DNA from: CAIOSQ01 sp964434345 | GTDB taxonomy: Bacteria; Pseudomonadota; Alphaproteobacteria; CACIAM-22H2 | Assembly: GCA_964434345.1 (NCBI GenBank) | Contig: CAYSUY010000003.1 | Span: 3,088-67,087 of the forward strand | Length of the DNA: 64,000 bases | Direction of reading: 5' to 3' | Part shown: positions 35,433 to 44,827 of the stretch, piece by piece | How positions within the stretch are numbered: position 1 is the first letter of the stretch | Layout of the letters: each line of letters starts with the position of its first letter | Position numbers and translations under genes: made by a program | The notes under the pieces: model-generated | What the model was told of the DNA's origin: nothing | Databases searched by the model: none | Seen by the model: only the letters and a program-made list of their open reading frames with translations

Positions 35433-36197
35433 TCACTCGACCGGGCGCACCGGGATCCCGGCGGCGGCGAGACCCGCCTTGACCGTCGCGATCGAGATCG
35501 TTCCGAAATGGAACACCGAGGCGGCGAGCAGCGCGCTGGCATGGCCATCGCGCACGCCGGCGACGAAATGCTCGACCGCGCCGACGCCGCCCGAGGCGAT
35601 CACCGGCACCGGCACGGCGTCGCTCACCGCACGCGTCAGATCGCAATCGAAGCCCTGACGCGTGCCGTCGCGATCCATGGACGTCAGCAGGATCTCGCCG
35701 GCGCCGCGCCGCGCCATCTCGCGCGCCCATTCGACGGCATCGAGCCCGGTGGCGCGCCGACCGCCATGGGTGAAGACCTCGAAGCGCCCCGCGCCCGCGC
35801 GGCGCGCGTCGATCGCGACCACCACCGCCTGGCTGCCGATCTTCTCGGCGACCTCGGAGACGAGCTCCGGTCGCGTCACGGCCGCGGTGTTGATCGACAC
35901 CTTGTCGGCACCCGCCAGCAGGAGGCGGCGCACGTCCTCGACGCCGCGCACGCCGCCACCGACGGTCAACGGCATGAAGCATTCGTCCGCGGTGCGGGCG
36001 ACGACGTCGAGGATCGTGTCGCGGTTCTCGTGGCTGGCACCGATGTCGAGAAAGGTGAGTTCGTCGGCACCCGCGCCGTCGTAGATCCGCGCCTGCTCGA
36101 CCGGATCCCCGGCGTCGACGAGGTCGACGAAATTCACGCCTTTGACCACGCGTCCGCCATGGACGTCGAGGCAGGGGATGATCCGGACCTTCAGCAT
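35433..36197 (-). CDS. hisF: Imidazole glycerol phosphate synthase subunit HisF
   Basis: Cyclase subunit that, with HisH, makes IGP and AICAR. The 254 residues start MLKVRIIPCLDVHGGRVVKG, with the catalytic Asp in CLDV. TIM-barrel repeats VGGGVRGVEDVRRLLLAGAD and ASGGVGAVEHF are present, as is the second catalytic Asp in TSMDRDGTRQGFD. Its 5' end overlaps the hisA 3' end by seven bases. Confidence 0.97.
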   Translation of the reverse strand: MLKVRIIPCLDVHGGRVVKGVNFVDLVDAGDPVEQARIYDGAGADELTFLDIGASHENRDTILDVVARTADECFMPLTVGGGVRGVEDVRRLLLAGADKVSINTAAVTRPELVSEVAEKIGSQAVVVAIDARRAGAGRFEVFTHGGRRATGLDAVEWAREMARRGAGEILLTSMDRDGTRQGFDCDLTRAVSDAVPVPVIASGGVGAVEHFVAGVRDGHASALLAASVFHFGTISIATVKAGLAAAGIPVRPVE

Positions 36198-36937
36198 GCG
36201 CGCTGCTCCGCGGCGAGGGCGAGGGCTGCGGCGAGATCGATCCGCCCGTCATAGAGCGCGCGCCCGGTGATCGCGCCGACCAGCCCGTCACGCGCGCGCG
36301 CTGCGACGGCGCGCAGATCGTCGAGCGAGGCGATCCCGCCGGAGACGACGACCGGAAGACCGCAGTCCCGGGCCAGGGCGGCGCTGGCCTCGACATTGGC
36401 GCCGCCGAGCGCGCCGTCGCGATCGATGTCGGTATGCACGATCGCAGCGACGCCCGCGTCGCGGAACCGCAGCGCCAGTTCGGTCGCGGTGACTGACGAC
36501 GTCTCGGCCCAGCCCTCGACCGCGACCTGTCCGTCGCGCGCGTCGATGCCGACCACGACATGGCCGGGCCAACGCCGGCAGGCCGCGATCACGAAGGCGG
36601 GATCGCGCAGCGCCTTCGTGCCCAGGATCGTCCGCGTCACGCCGGCCGCGAGCCAGCGTTCGATGTCGGCCTCGCTGCGGATCCCGCCGCCCAGCTGTAC
36701 GCGCGCGCCCGCGCGACGCGTCTCGGCGACGATGGCCTCGACCGCGGCGGCATTCGCGGCGTGGCCGGCGAAGGCGCCGTTGAGATCGACGACGTGCAGG
36801 AACTGCGCGCCGGCGGCAAGGAAGCGCCGCGCCTGATCGCCGGCGTCGTCGTTGAACACGGTCGCCGCGCGCATGTCGCCGCGCAGCAGACGCACGCAGC
36901 GCCCGTCCTTGAGGTCGATGGCAGGAAAGACGATCAC
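36191..36937 (-). CDS. hisA: ProFAR isomerase HisA
   Basis: Fourth enzyme of the histidine pathway. A GTG start gives (V)IVFPAIDLKDGRCVRLLRGD and 248 residues. TIM-barrel features LGGGIRSEADIERWLAAGV and HTDIDRDGALGGANVE are intact. The GTG overlaps the hisH stop by four bases (GTGA), and the 3' end overlaps hisF, so hisH-hisA-hisF is translationally coupled. Confidence 0.96.
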   Translation of the reverse strand: MIVFPAIDLKDGRCVRLLRGDMRAATVFNDDAGDQARRFLAAGAQFLHVVDLNGAFAGHAANAAAVEAIVAETRRAGARVQLGGGIRSEADIERWLAAGVTRTILGTKALRDPAFVIAACRRWPGHVVVGIDARDGQVAVEGWAETSSVTATELALRFRDAGVAAIVHTDIDRDGALGGANVEASAALARDCGLPVVVSGGIASLDDLRAVAARARDGLVGAITGRALYDGRIDLAAALALAAEQRAC

Positions 36938-37581
36938 GGCCGCCACCGCAGGAAATTGGCGAGCAGCCGCAGCCCGGTGGCCTGGCTCTTCTCGGGATGG
37001 AACTGCGCGCCCGCGATGTTGCCGCGCGCCACCATCGCGGTGACGGGACCGCCATACGAGGCGGTCGCGACGACGTCGGCCGGATCGTCCGCGACGACAT
37101 GGTAGGCGTGCACGAAATAGGCGTGGGCGCCGGCCGCGATCCCGTCGAGCAGCGGATGCGCTGCGCGCGGCTCCAGCTCGTTCCACCCCATATGCGGGAT
37201 CTTGAGCGCCGGGTCGGAGGGCTGCAGCCGAATGCAGTCGCCGGGGATCCATCCGAGGCCCGGCGTGATTCCATGCTCGGTCCCGCGCGTCGCGAGCAGC
37301 TGCATGCCGACGCAGATGCCGAGGAAGGGCCGCGCGTCGCGGCGCACCGCGCGCTCCAGCGCCTCGTCCATGCCGGGCAGGGCCGCGAGGCCACGACGGC
37401 AATCGGCGAAGGCGCCATCGCCGGGCAGCACGACATGGGTGGCGGCGCCGATCCCGGCGGCGTCGGCCGTCACCTCGACCGTGCAGTCGAGGCCGGCATC
37501 GGCCGCCGCGCGCGCGAAGGCCTTGGCCGCCGAACGCAGGTTTCCCGCGCCGAAATCGACGATCGCCACGCGCGGCGTCAT
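36934..37581 (-). CDS. hisH: Imidazole glycerol phosphate synthase glutaminase HisH
   Basis: Class I glutamine amidotransferase supplying ammonia to HisF. The 215 residues have the nucleophile Cys in PFLGICVGMQLL and the catalytic His/Glu in AQFHPEKSQATGLRLLANFL. An oxyanion-loop region GDGAFADCRRGL is visible. The ATG overlaps the stop of the DUF2628 gene. Confidence 0.96.
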   Translation of the reverse strand: MTPRVAIVDFGAGNLRSAAKAFARAAADAGLDCTVEVTADAAGIGAATHVVLPGDGAFADCRRGLAALPGMDEALERAVRRDARPFLGICVGMQLLATRGTEHGITPGLGWIPGDCIRLQPSDPALKIPHMGWNELEPRAAHPLLDGIAAGAHAYFVHAYHVVADDPADVVATASYGGPVTAMVARGNIAGAQFHPEKSQATGLRLLANFLRWRP

Positions 37582-37970
37582 CACGGCTCCGCGGCGGCGC
37601 GGCGCGCGAAGACGAGATGGGCGGCGCGTTCGGGATCGGGCGCCACGACCACGCCGCTCTCGACATGGCCGCGGCGGCGCAAGGCGGCCCGGCGCCAGTC
37701 GTTGGCCTCGAAACCGACCCACAGGCTGAGCGCGAAGCCAAGCGCCTCGACGACGCCGGCGCCGGGGTCGAGCAGGTCGGCGAGCGCGGCGAGGCCGAGC
37801 GTCGCGGCCAGCAGCAGCGCAGCCGCGAACCACATGCGATGGCCCAGCGCCCAGAAGACGGAGAAGAAGAACGCCGGCCAGCAGAAGCCCTCGCGCACGA
37901 GCACCGCGTCGCGATCGGGGGCCGCCGACCAGGCACGCAGATGGACGGTGTAGATCTTCAGTCGGGCCAT
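37581..37970 (-). CDS. DUF2628 membrane protein in the his cluster
   Basis: The 129 residues open RLKIYTVHLRAWSAAPDRDAV, then FCWPAFFFSVFWALGHRMWF and a second hydrophobic stretch (about 50-90). The 'vREGFcWpAFff' signature is that of DUF2628. Genes of this type are often wedged between hisB and hisH in alphaproteobacteria, so it is probably cotranscribed with them; function unknown. Confidence 0.85.
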   Translation of the reverse strand: MARLKIYTVHLRAWSAAPDRDAVLVREGFCWPAFFFSVFWALGHRMWFAAALLLAATLGLAALADLLDPGAGVVEALGFALSLWVGFEANDWRRAALRRRGHVESGVVVAPDPERAAHLVFARRAAAEP

Positions 37971-37980
37971 CGTTCCGCCC

Positions 37981-38613
37981 TCACGCGCTCAGCGTGCCCT
38001 TGGTCGACGGGACGGCGTCGGCCTTGCGCGGATCGACGGCGATCGCGGCGCGCAGCGCCCGGGCGAGGCCCTTGAAGCAGCTCTCCGCTATGTGGTGGTT
38101 GTTCTCGCCGTAGAGCGTCTCGACATGGAGCGTGATCCCGGCCGCCTGGGCGAAGGCCTGGAAGAACTCCTTGAACAGCTCGGTGTCCATCTCGCCCAGC
38201 TTGGGGCGCGTGAAGCCGACGCGCCAGACGAGGTAGGGGCGATTGGACACGTCGAGCGCAACGCGGGTCAGCGTCTCGTCCATCGGGATCAGGGCGTCGC
38301 CATAGCGCTGGATGCCGACCCGCTCGCCGAGCGCCTGGGCGATCGCACCGCCGACGACGTAGCCGCAATCCTCGGTCGTGTGATGGAAGTCGATATGCAG
38401 ATCGCCCTCGGCGCGCAGCGTCAGGTCGATCAGGCTGTGGCGCGACAGCTGTTCCAGCATGTGGTCGAGGAAGCCGATGCCGGTGCGCACGTCGTAGACG
38501 CCCGACCCGTCGAGATCGACGCTGGCGGAGATCCGGGTCTCGCGGGTGGTCCGGGCGATGGACCCGCGGCGGGGCGGTAGATGCGGCATGGCGGCCTGTC
38601 TCGTCGCGCTCAT
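37981..38613 (-). CDS. hisB: Imidazoleglycerol-phosphate dehydratase HisB
   Basis: Monofunctional dehydratase. The 210 residues include GIGFLDHMLEQLSRHSLIDL, the metal-binding HIDFHHTTEDCGYVVGGA, and HHIAESCFKGLARALR near the C-terminus. There is no phosphatase domain. It is the first gene of the hisB-DUF2628-hisH-hisA-hisF run; the upstream 112 bases hold the likely promoter, though no clear boxes stand out. Confidence 0.96.
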   Translation of the reverse strand: MSATRQAAMPHLPPRRGSIARTTRETRISASVDLDGSGVYDVRTGIGFLDHMLEQLSRHSLIDLTLRAEGDLHIDFHHTTEDCGYVVGGAIAQALGERVGIQRYGDALIPMDETLTRVALDVSNRPYLVWRVGFTRPKLGEMDTELFKEFFQAFAQAAGITLHVETLYGENNHHIAESCFKGLARALRAAIAVDPRKADAVPSTKGTLSA

Positions 38614-38725
38614 GGGGCGGGTTATAGCCAAGCCGGCCGCTCCAGACCATACGCGCCACGGCACGGGACTCGACGCCGCGGCATGGCCGGGGTAGGGGAG
38701 GCGTGCATCCACCAGCGGAGCCGCC

Positions 38726-39433
38726 ATGCCCCGGATCGCCCATCTCGCCGCATGCAAGGCCATCGTCGCGGCAAGCCGCGAGATGAACCGCCTCGGCATC
38801 AACCAGGGGACGGCAGGCAATATCGGCCTGCGCATCCCCGGCGGGTTCCTGGTGACGCCGACGGGCATCCCGGCCGACGAACTCGAGCCGCGCATGATCG
38901 TGCGCATGGACTTCGACGGCCGGCATGCGGGCGCGTTCGAGCCCTCGAGCGAGTGGCGCTTCCATCGCGACATCCTCGCCGCGCGGCCCGATGTCGCCGC
39001 CGTGGTGCATTGCCATGCGATGTTCGCCACGACGCTGGCGATCGCCCGCAAGGAAATCCCGGCGGTCCACTACATGATCGCCGCAGCCGGCGGTCCGACC
39101 ATACGCTGCGCGCCCTACGCGACCTACGGCACGCAGGCGCTGTCGGACAACGCCCTCGTCGCGCTCGAGGGCCGCAACGCCTGCCTGCTCGCCAATCACG
39201 GCATGATCGCGACGGGACCGACGCTCGCGCGCGCCCTATGGCTGGCGGTCGAGGTCGAGACCCTGGCCGCGCAGTACTGGCGGGTCCTGCAGATCGGCGG
39301 GCCGACGCTTCTGCCCGACGCGGAGATCGCCGTCGTACAGGAAAAATTCGGCAGCTACGGTCTGCAGCCGGGCCGCACGGCAAGCGTCACATCGCGGTCC
39401 GGCCGCCGTCGATCATATGGACGCCCCCGGTGA
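38726..39433 (+). CDS. Class II aldolase/adducin-family protein
   Basis: The 235 residues resemble L-fuculose-phosphate aldolase and L-ribulose-phosphate 4-epimerase. Metal His ligands appear in AAVVHCHAMFATTLA, with the conserved GTAGNIGLRI and TPTGIPADEL near the N-terminus and LLANHGMIATG (third His). Substrate is unknown; the neighbours (SDR and enolase-superfamily dehydratase) suggest sugar or sugar-acid breakdown. The last 47 bases overlap the end of the convergent SDR gene; the final 20 residues are basic and may be non-homologous. Confidence 0.88.
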   Translation: MPRIAHLAACKAIVAASREMNRLGINQGTAGNIGLRIPGGFLVTPTGIPADELEPRMIVRMDFDGRHAGAFEPSSEWRFHRDILAARPDVAAVVHCHAMFATTLAIARKEIPAVHYMIAAAGGPTIRCAPYATYGTQALSDNALVALEGRNACLLANHGMIATGPTLARALWLAVEVETLAAQYWRVLQIGGPTLLPDAEIAVVQEKFGSYGLQPGRTASVTSRSGRRRSYGRPR

Positions 39434-40151
39434 CGAAGCGCGATTCGTCGCTGGCGAGGAAAAGCATCAGCGCCGCGATCTCCTCGGGACTGGCATAGCG
39501 CCGCAGCGGGCTGCGGCTTTCGAGCTGGCGGCGCGCGGCCTCGCGCGACTGCGGGTCGAGCCCGTCCTCGAGCTCGCGGATCATCGCCGTCTCGACCGGC
39601 GAGGGGTTGACGCTGTTGACGCGGATGTTGTGCGCGGCCCCTTCGAGCGCCGCGGTGCGCATCATGCCGACGACCGCATGCTTGCTCGCGACATAGGCCG
39701 ACAGCCCCGCGCTGCCGCGCACGCCCGCGGTCGAGGCCGTCACGACGATGCTGCCGCCGCCACGGCGGGCGAGATGGGGCATGGCGTGCTTGAGCGCCAG
39801 CCAGACGCCGCGGACATTGACGGAGATCACGGCGTCGAAGACGTCGACCGGATAGTCGGCGATCGGCTTCACGAGGCCGAGAATGCCGGCATTGGCCAGC
39901 AGGATGTCGAAGCCCCCATGACGCTCGACCGCGGCGTCGACGTAGCGCCGCGTGCCGTCCTCGCTCGACACGTCGGCGGCGACGTGGCTCGCCATCGGCC
40001 CGATCGACTGCGCCACGGCCGCGAGCCGCGTCGCGTCGCGATCGACCAGGACGACCTGCGCGCCCTCCGCCGCGAAGCGTCGCGCCGCCGCCGCGCCGAT
40101 GCCGGCGGCCGCACCGCTGATGATCGCCGTCTTGCCTTCGAGCCGTCCCAT
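39387..40151 (-). CDS. Short-chain dehydrogenase/reductase
   Basis: The 254 residues form a classical SDR: NAD(P) motif SGAAAGIGAAAARRF, D-V between strands (VAADVSSED), NAGILG, and the catalytic Ser...Tyr-x3-Lys in TASTAGVRGSAGLSAYVASK. The Asp after strand two (LVDRD) suggests NAD preference. The end VTGGVHMIDGGRTAM is typical. It lies 26 bases downstream of the enolase-superfamily gene and probably oxidises a product or substrate in the same route. Confidence 0.93.
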   Translation of the reverse strand: MGRLEGKTAIISGAAAGIGAAAARRFAAEGAQVVLVDRDATRLAAVAQSIGPMASHVAADVSSEDGTRRYVDAAVERHGGFDILLANAGILGLVKPIADYPVDVFDAVISVNVRGVWLALKHAMPHLARRGGGSIVVTASTAGVRGSAGLSAYVASKHAVVGMMRTAALEGAAHNIRVNSVNPSPVETAMIRELEDGLDPQSREAARRQLESRSPLRRYASPEEIAALMLFLASDESRFVTGGVHMIDGGRTAM

Positions 40152-40177
40152 TCCCGTCGTCCCTTTCGCTGTCGGTT

Positions 40178-41401
40178 TCAGGCCGCCGTGCGGCGGATGC
40201 GCGCATCGCGGCGGCGGAGCAGGTCGTCCTGCAGCCGCGTGCCCAGTCCGGGACCGGACAGCGGCCGCATCATGCCGTGCGCGATGGCGGGCAGATCGGT
40301 GACGATGTCGCGATACCAGGTCGTGTAGTAGGACCGCACGATCTCCTGGACCAGTCCGTTCGGCGCGTTCATCACGACGTGATTGCCGGCGATCAGCGTC
40401 ACCGGCCCCGTGGCGTCGTGCGGCGCCACCGGCAGATGATGGGTTTCCGCCATGGCGGCGATCTTGCGCGCCTCCGAGATCCCGCCGACCCAGGCCGCGT
40501 CGAACATCGCGATGCCCACGGCGCGGCGTTCGATCACCTCGCGGAACTCCGCGCGCGTGCCGAGCGTCTCGCTGCCACAGACAGTGAGGCGGGTCGCCGC
40601 GGCATAGTCCGCGAGCACGTCGACATTGTCCATCTTCACGGGATCCTCGAGCCAATAGGGCTCGAATTCCTCCAAGGCGCGCGCGATGCGCCTCGCCTGG
40701 GGCAGGTTCCACAGCGAGTGGAAATCGATCATCACGTCGATGCGGTCGCCCACCGCCGCGCGGATGCGGCGCAGGGGTTCGAGCGCGAGGCGCAGATCGG
40801 CCGCGGAGACATGCAGCCCGCCGCTCGCCTCGGCGGCCGCATTGAAGGGATAGATCTTCATCGCGTCTATGCCCTCGGCGAGAAGGCTGTGCGCGAGCTC
40901 CTCGGGCCGGTTGATGAATCCCTCGAGATCCTCGTAGGGGCCCTCGGGCCGGCCAGCCGGCAACAGCCGCCAATAGCCGTCGCCGGGATCGCCCGGCCGA
41001 CGCTTCCAGCCCGGCCGGTAGCCGTTGCAGGTGTTGTAGACACGGATCTCGTCGCGCGACAGGCCGCCGAGCAGCGTATGGATCGGCAGACCTGCGATCT
41101 GGCCCAGTATGTCCCACAGCGCGATGTCGAGCGCGGCGATCGCCCGGATCTCGGCGCCCGAGCCGCGATAGGCGACCAGCGCCATCAGGCTCTTGGTCAG
41201 CGTACGGTGATGCAGGTCGATACGGGTCGGATCCTTGCCGAGAAGATAGGGGGCGGCGACCTGATGGATGTAACCGGCGACGGCTTCGGTGTGGTAGCTG
41301 GTCTCCCCCAGGCCGATCGGCCCGGCATCGGTATGCACACGGACCCAGATGAGATGCGGCCATTCCTCGACCTGAACCGTCTCGACCGCGGTGATGCGCA
41401 T
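40178..41401 (-). CDS. Enolase-superfamily (mandelate racemase/muconate lactonizing) dehydratase
   Basis: The 407 residues have the N-terminal capping domain (LIWVRVHTDAGPIGLGETSY) and a barrel with likely metal ligands in DVMIDFHSLW, WLEDPVKMDN and CGSETLGTRAEF. A catalytic Lys candidate is in AMKIYPFN, and a His is in PVAPHDATGPV. This set resembles galactonate/mannonate-type sugar-acid dehydratases. It leads a two-gene unit with the SDR, divergent from the SNF2 gene with only two bases between the assigned ends. Confidence 0.9.
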   Translation of the reverse strand: MRITAVETVQVEEWPHLIWVRVHTDAGPIGLGETSYHTEAVAGYIHQVAAPYLLGKDPTRIDLHHRTLTKSLMALVAYRGSGAEIRAIAALDIALWDILGQIAGLPIHTLLGGLSRDEIRVYNTCNGYRPGWKRRPGDPGDGYWRLLPAGRPEGPYEDLEGFINRPEELAHSLLAEGIDAMKIYPFNAAAEASGGLHVSAADLRLALEPLRRIRAAVGDRIDVMIDFHSLWNLPQARRIARALEEFEPYWLEDPVKMDNVDVLADYAAATRLTVCGSETLGTRAEFREVIERRAVGIAMFDAAWVGGISEARKIAAMAETHHLPVAPHDATGPVTLIAGNHVVMNAPNGLVQEIVRSYYTTWYRDIVTDLPAIAHGMMRPLSGPGLGTRLQDDLLRRRDARIRRTAA

Positions 41402-41403
41402 GC

Positions 41404-44400
41404 GTGCGGGCCCTCCCGACGCGCATCCTGCACGCGCGGCCGCGCCTGTCGAGCGCCGTCTTCGGACCGGTGCCGCCGGTGAGCGCGCGCATCACCCTGC
41501 CGACGGAAGAGGAGATCCGCGCACGGCTCGGGCATCTCGCCACCCGCAACGGAGATATCTGCCAGCGCGACGGCCGGGTGATGATCCGGACGCGCAGCGA
41601 GGATGGCGCGACGCTGCGCGCCGAGGTCCAGGGGTCGCGTCGCCGGCCGCACATGGTGACCGTGACGATCGCGTGGCGACCCAGGCTCGACATCGCGGGG
41701 CGCTGCGACTGCCCCGCGGGAACCGGCTGCGAGCACGTCGCCGCCGTGCTGCTGGAGGCGGTGCGCCGGCCGCCGGCCGCGCGCGCCGTCGCGCCCGCCC
41801 AGGCGGCGGTGCCGGCACCGCCGACGCTGCCCGTCGCATGGACGGAATTCCTCGCCCGCCTCGATGCCGGCCTCGCGCCGGCGGCGCGGCGGCGCGAGCA
41901 GCTGATCTATCTGCTCGAACCGCTGGACACCGCGGAGGGCCCCCGGATCCTGGCCGGCACGCGGCTGCTGCGCGGCAGCGGCGACACCGCCCAGCTCGCC
42001 CGCGGCCCTGCGCTCGACGCACTCGCCGCGCAGGAGCGCGGCGTGATGCAGCCGGGCGACAGGGAACTCGCAGTGGCGCTGCTCGGACAGCAGACCCTTT
42101 CCGGGCGCTACAGCCCGGAAGGCGTCTTCCTCTATGGCCCTGGCAGCGCCCACCTGCTGGCAACCCTGGTGGGCAGCGGGCGATGCTTCTGGCGCGACCC
42201 GGGATCGCCGCCGCTCGAGGCGGGCGCGCCGCGTATGGCCCGCGTCGCCTGGCGACGCGACGACGAGGGACGCCACCGCCTCGCGATCGAGGGCGAGGAC
42301 ATGGATGTCGTGCTGCCCGTGATGCCGCCCTGGTATCTCGACACGCGCACGGGCGACGCGGGGCCGATCACGCTCGATCTGCCACCGGCACTTGCGGAGA
42401 CGATCGCCGCGGCGCCACCGGTGAGCGAGACGGACCTGCCGCTTCTCGCCGCCGAACTCGCGCGGCGCTTTCCCGGCCGCGGCGACCTGCTGCCGCCGGG
42501 CGCGGAACTGCGGCATATCGACGAGGCGCCGCGCGTGCGGGTGGTCCTCTCGGCCACCCGGCTGGCACGCAGCGACCGGTTCCGCGACCGGGACGCGCCG
42601 CGCATCGCGGTCATCTTCTGCGACATGAGCTTCGTCTACGGCGAGGCGGCGCTCCCGGCGACGAGCGAGGGCGCGTTTGCGAGCCTGCGCCGTGGCGGTG
42701 CGGCGGTGCTGGTCGCCCGCGACCGGGCGCGCGAGGACGCGGCGCGGCGGGAGATCCGCAGGCTCGGCATGGTGCCGGCCGCGAGCTGGGCACCGAACTA
42801 CGCGATCGAGCCCGCGCTTCTGGGTGCCTATCTGCTGCCGGTGCCCGACGACAGCGGTGTCGCCGATCTCTTCGCCGGATTGCTGCCGGCGTGGCGTGCG
42901 ATGGGCTGGGAGGTGGAACTCGCCGCCGACTGGCCCTACGGCGTGCTGGAACTCGACGGCGAGTTCACGATCGCCCTCGAGGACGACGCCACGCAGGACT
43001 GGTTCGACCTGTCGCTCGGCGCCATCGTCGACGGTCAGCGCGTCGACCTGGCGCCGGCGTTGCTGCCGATGCTGAGCCAGTTCAACGACCTGGTCATGCG
43101 CCATGGAACACAAGGCGCCATCGAGCGTTTCGCCGAGACCGGCGCGGTCCGCACCATCCGGCTCGCCGACGGCCGGCGCGCCGTCCTGCCGCGCGCGCGG
43201 CTGATCCCGTTCCTGGTCGCGCTGTCCGAGATCTTCGGCAGCGAGACCCCGGGTCAGGGCGGTCGCATGCGCCTTGCCCGCGCGCGCGCGGCGGCGCTGG
43301 CGGCGCTCGACGCGGCGGTCAGGCCGCGCTGGTTCGGCGGCGACAGGCTGCGACGCTTCGCCGAGCGTCTGCGCGGCTTCTCCGCGATCTCGGAGGCGGC
43401 GGTGCCGGCGGGCTTCGCGGGCGATCTGCGCGGCTACCAGCGCGACGGCCTGTCCTGGCTGCAGTTCCTGCGCGACTACGGTCTCAACGGCATCCTGGCC
43501 GACGACATGGGTCTTGGAAAGACGGTCCAGACCCTGGCGCATCTGCTGCTCGAGAAGGAGAGCGGTCGCGCCGACCGGCCGAGCCTGGTCGTGGCGCCGA
43601 CGAGCCTGATCGCGAACTGGCGCTTCGAGGCGACGCGTTTCGCGCCGGCGCTGCGCGTCGCGGTCTGGCACGGCGGCGCGCGCGAACGCGCGGCGCTGCG
43701 CGACTGCGACCTCGTCATCACCAGCTATGCGCTGCTGGCGCGCGACCGCAAGCTGCTCGCGGAGCAGGACTTCCACGTCGTGGTGCTGGACGAGGCGCAG
43801 GCGATCAAGAACCCGCTCGCCCATGCGACCCAGGCGGCACACGCGCTCAGGGCGCGGCACCGGATCTGCCTGACCGGAACGCCGCTCGAGAACAATCTCG
43901 GCGAACTCTGGTCGATCATGCACTTCCTCAATCCGGGCCTGCTCGGCGAGCGCAAGCGCTTCGCCCAGGATTTCCGCACGCCGATCGAGAAGCATGGCGA
44001 CATGGCGCGACGCGACGCGCTGGTGGCACGTGTCCGGCCCTTCATGTTGCGGCGGACCAAGTCCGCGGTCGCGCGCGACCTGCCGGCGCGCACCGAGATC
44101 GTCGAGCGGCTGCAGTTCGATACCGCGCAGCGCGATCTCTATGAGAGCGTGCGTCTTGCGACCTATGGCCAGCTGCGCGAGGAGATCGCGGCGCGCGGGC
44201 TGGCGCGCAGCCATATCGCGATCCTCGCGGCGCTGCTCAAGCTGCGGCAGGTGTGCTGCGATCCGCGCCTGCTGCGTCTCGAGCATGGTGGCCGCGACGC
44301 CGGATCGGCGAAGCTCGAGCGGCTGATGGAGATGCTGCCGGAGATGCTCGCCGAAGGCCGCCGCGTGCTGGTGTTCTCGCAGTTCACCAGCATGCTCGCG

Positions 44401-44817
44401 CTGATCTCCGCCGCGCTCGACGAGGCCGGCATCACCTATACGACGCTGACCGGCGAAACCGATGACCGCGCGGCGCCCGTGCGGCGTTTCCAGTCGGGCG
44501 AGGTGCCGGTCTTCCTGATCAGCCTCAAGGCCGGCGGCGTCGGGCTCAACCTCACCGCCGCCGACACGGTGATCCTCTACGATCCCTGGTGGAACCCCGC
44601 CGCCGAGGCGCAGGCCATCGACCGCGCGCACCGCATCGGACAGGACAAGCCGGTCTTCGCCTATCGCCTGATCGCGCTGGGCACGGTGGAGGAGAAGATG
44701 CTGGAACTCCAGGCGCGCAAGCGCAGCCTCGCCGACGCGCTGCTCTCGGGATCGGCGGCGGCGAGCGCGGAGATCACCGAGGGCGACCTCGAGGCGCTCT
44801 TCGCGCCGATCGGCTGA
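41404..44817 (+). CDS. SWIM-zinc-finger SNF2-family helicase
   Basis: The 1137-residue product starts at GTG; the true start may be slightly downstream because the divergent gene begins two bases away. A SWIM motif CxCx5CxH is at C101, C103, C109 and H111. After a long SNF2-associated region come the ATPase motifs GDLRGYQRDGLSWLQFLRDY, GLGKT (about 703-707), DEAQ (about 796-799) and TGTPLENNLGELWSI. The C-terminal helicase domain shows FQSGEVPVFLISLKAGGVGLN and DRAHRIGQ. Probably a DNA- or RNA polymerase-remodelling ATPase; no defence genes adjoin it. Confidence 0.92.
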   Translation: MRALPTRILHARPRLSSAVFGPVPPVSARITLPTEEEIRARLGHLATRNGDICQRDGRVMIRTRSEDGATLRAEVQGSRRRPHMVTVTIAWRPRLDIAGRCDCPAGTGCEHVAAVLLEAVRRPPAARAVAPAQAAVPAPPTLPVAWTEFLARLDAGLAPAARRREQLIYLLEPLDTAEGPRILAGTRLLRGSGDTAQLARGPALDALAAQERGVMQPGDRELAVALLGQQTLSGRYSPEGVFLYGPGSAHLLATLVGSGRCFWRDPGSPPLEAGAPRMARVAWRRDDEGRHRLAIEGEDMDVVLPVMPPWYLDTRTGDAGPITLDLPPALAETIAAAPPVSETDLPLLAAELARRFPGRGDLLPPGAELRHIDEAPRVRVVLSATRLARSDRFRDRDAPRIAVIFCDMSFVYGEAALPATSEGAFASLRRGGAAVLVARDRAREDAARREIRRLGMVPAASWAPNYAIEPALLGAYLLPVPDDSGVADLFAGLLPAWRAMGWEVELAADWPYGVLELDGEFTIALEDDATQDWFDLSLGAIVDGQRVDLAPALLPMLSQFNDLVMRHGTQGAIERFAETGAVRTIRLADGRRAVLPRARLIPFLVALSEIFGSETPGQGGRMRLARARAAALAALDAAVRPRWFGGDRLRRFAERLRGFSAISEAAVPAGFAGDLRGYQRDGLSWLQFLRDYGLNGILADDMGLGKTVQTLAHLLLEKESGRADRPSLVVAPTSLIANWRFEATRFAPALRVAVWHGGARERAALRDCDLVITSYALLARDRKLLAEQDFHVVVLDEAQAIKNPLAHATQAAHALRARHRICLTGTPLENNLGELWSIMHFLNPGLLGERKRFAQDFRTPIEKHGDMARRDALVARVRPFMLRRTKSAVARDLPARTEIVERLQFDTAQRDLYESVRLATYGQLREEIAARGLARSHIAILAALLKLRQVCCDPRLLRLEHGGRDAGSAKLERLMEMLPEMLAEGRRVLVFSQFTSMLALISAALDEAGITYTTLTGETDDRAAPVRRFQSGEVPVFLISLKAGGVGLNLTAADTVILYDPWWNPAAEAQAIDRAHRIGQDKPVFAYRLIALGTVEEKMLELQARKRSLADALLSGSAAASAEITEGDLEALFAPIG

Positions 44818-44827
44818 AGCCGCGCAC

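Noticed and set aside
41197..44631. A 1144-codon open frame antisense to the SNF2 gene
   Set aside because: Composition is repetitive Arg/Ala/Gln/His with no motif, and the plus-strand SNF2 motifs are unambiguous.
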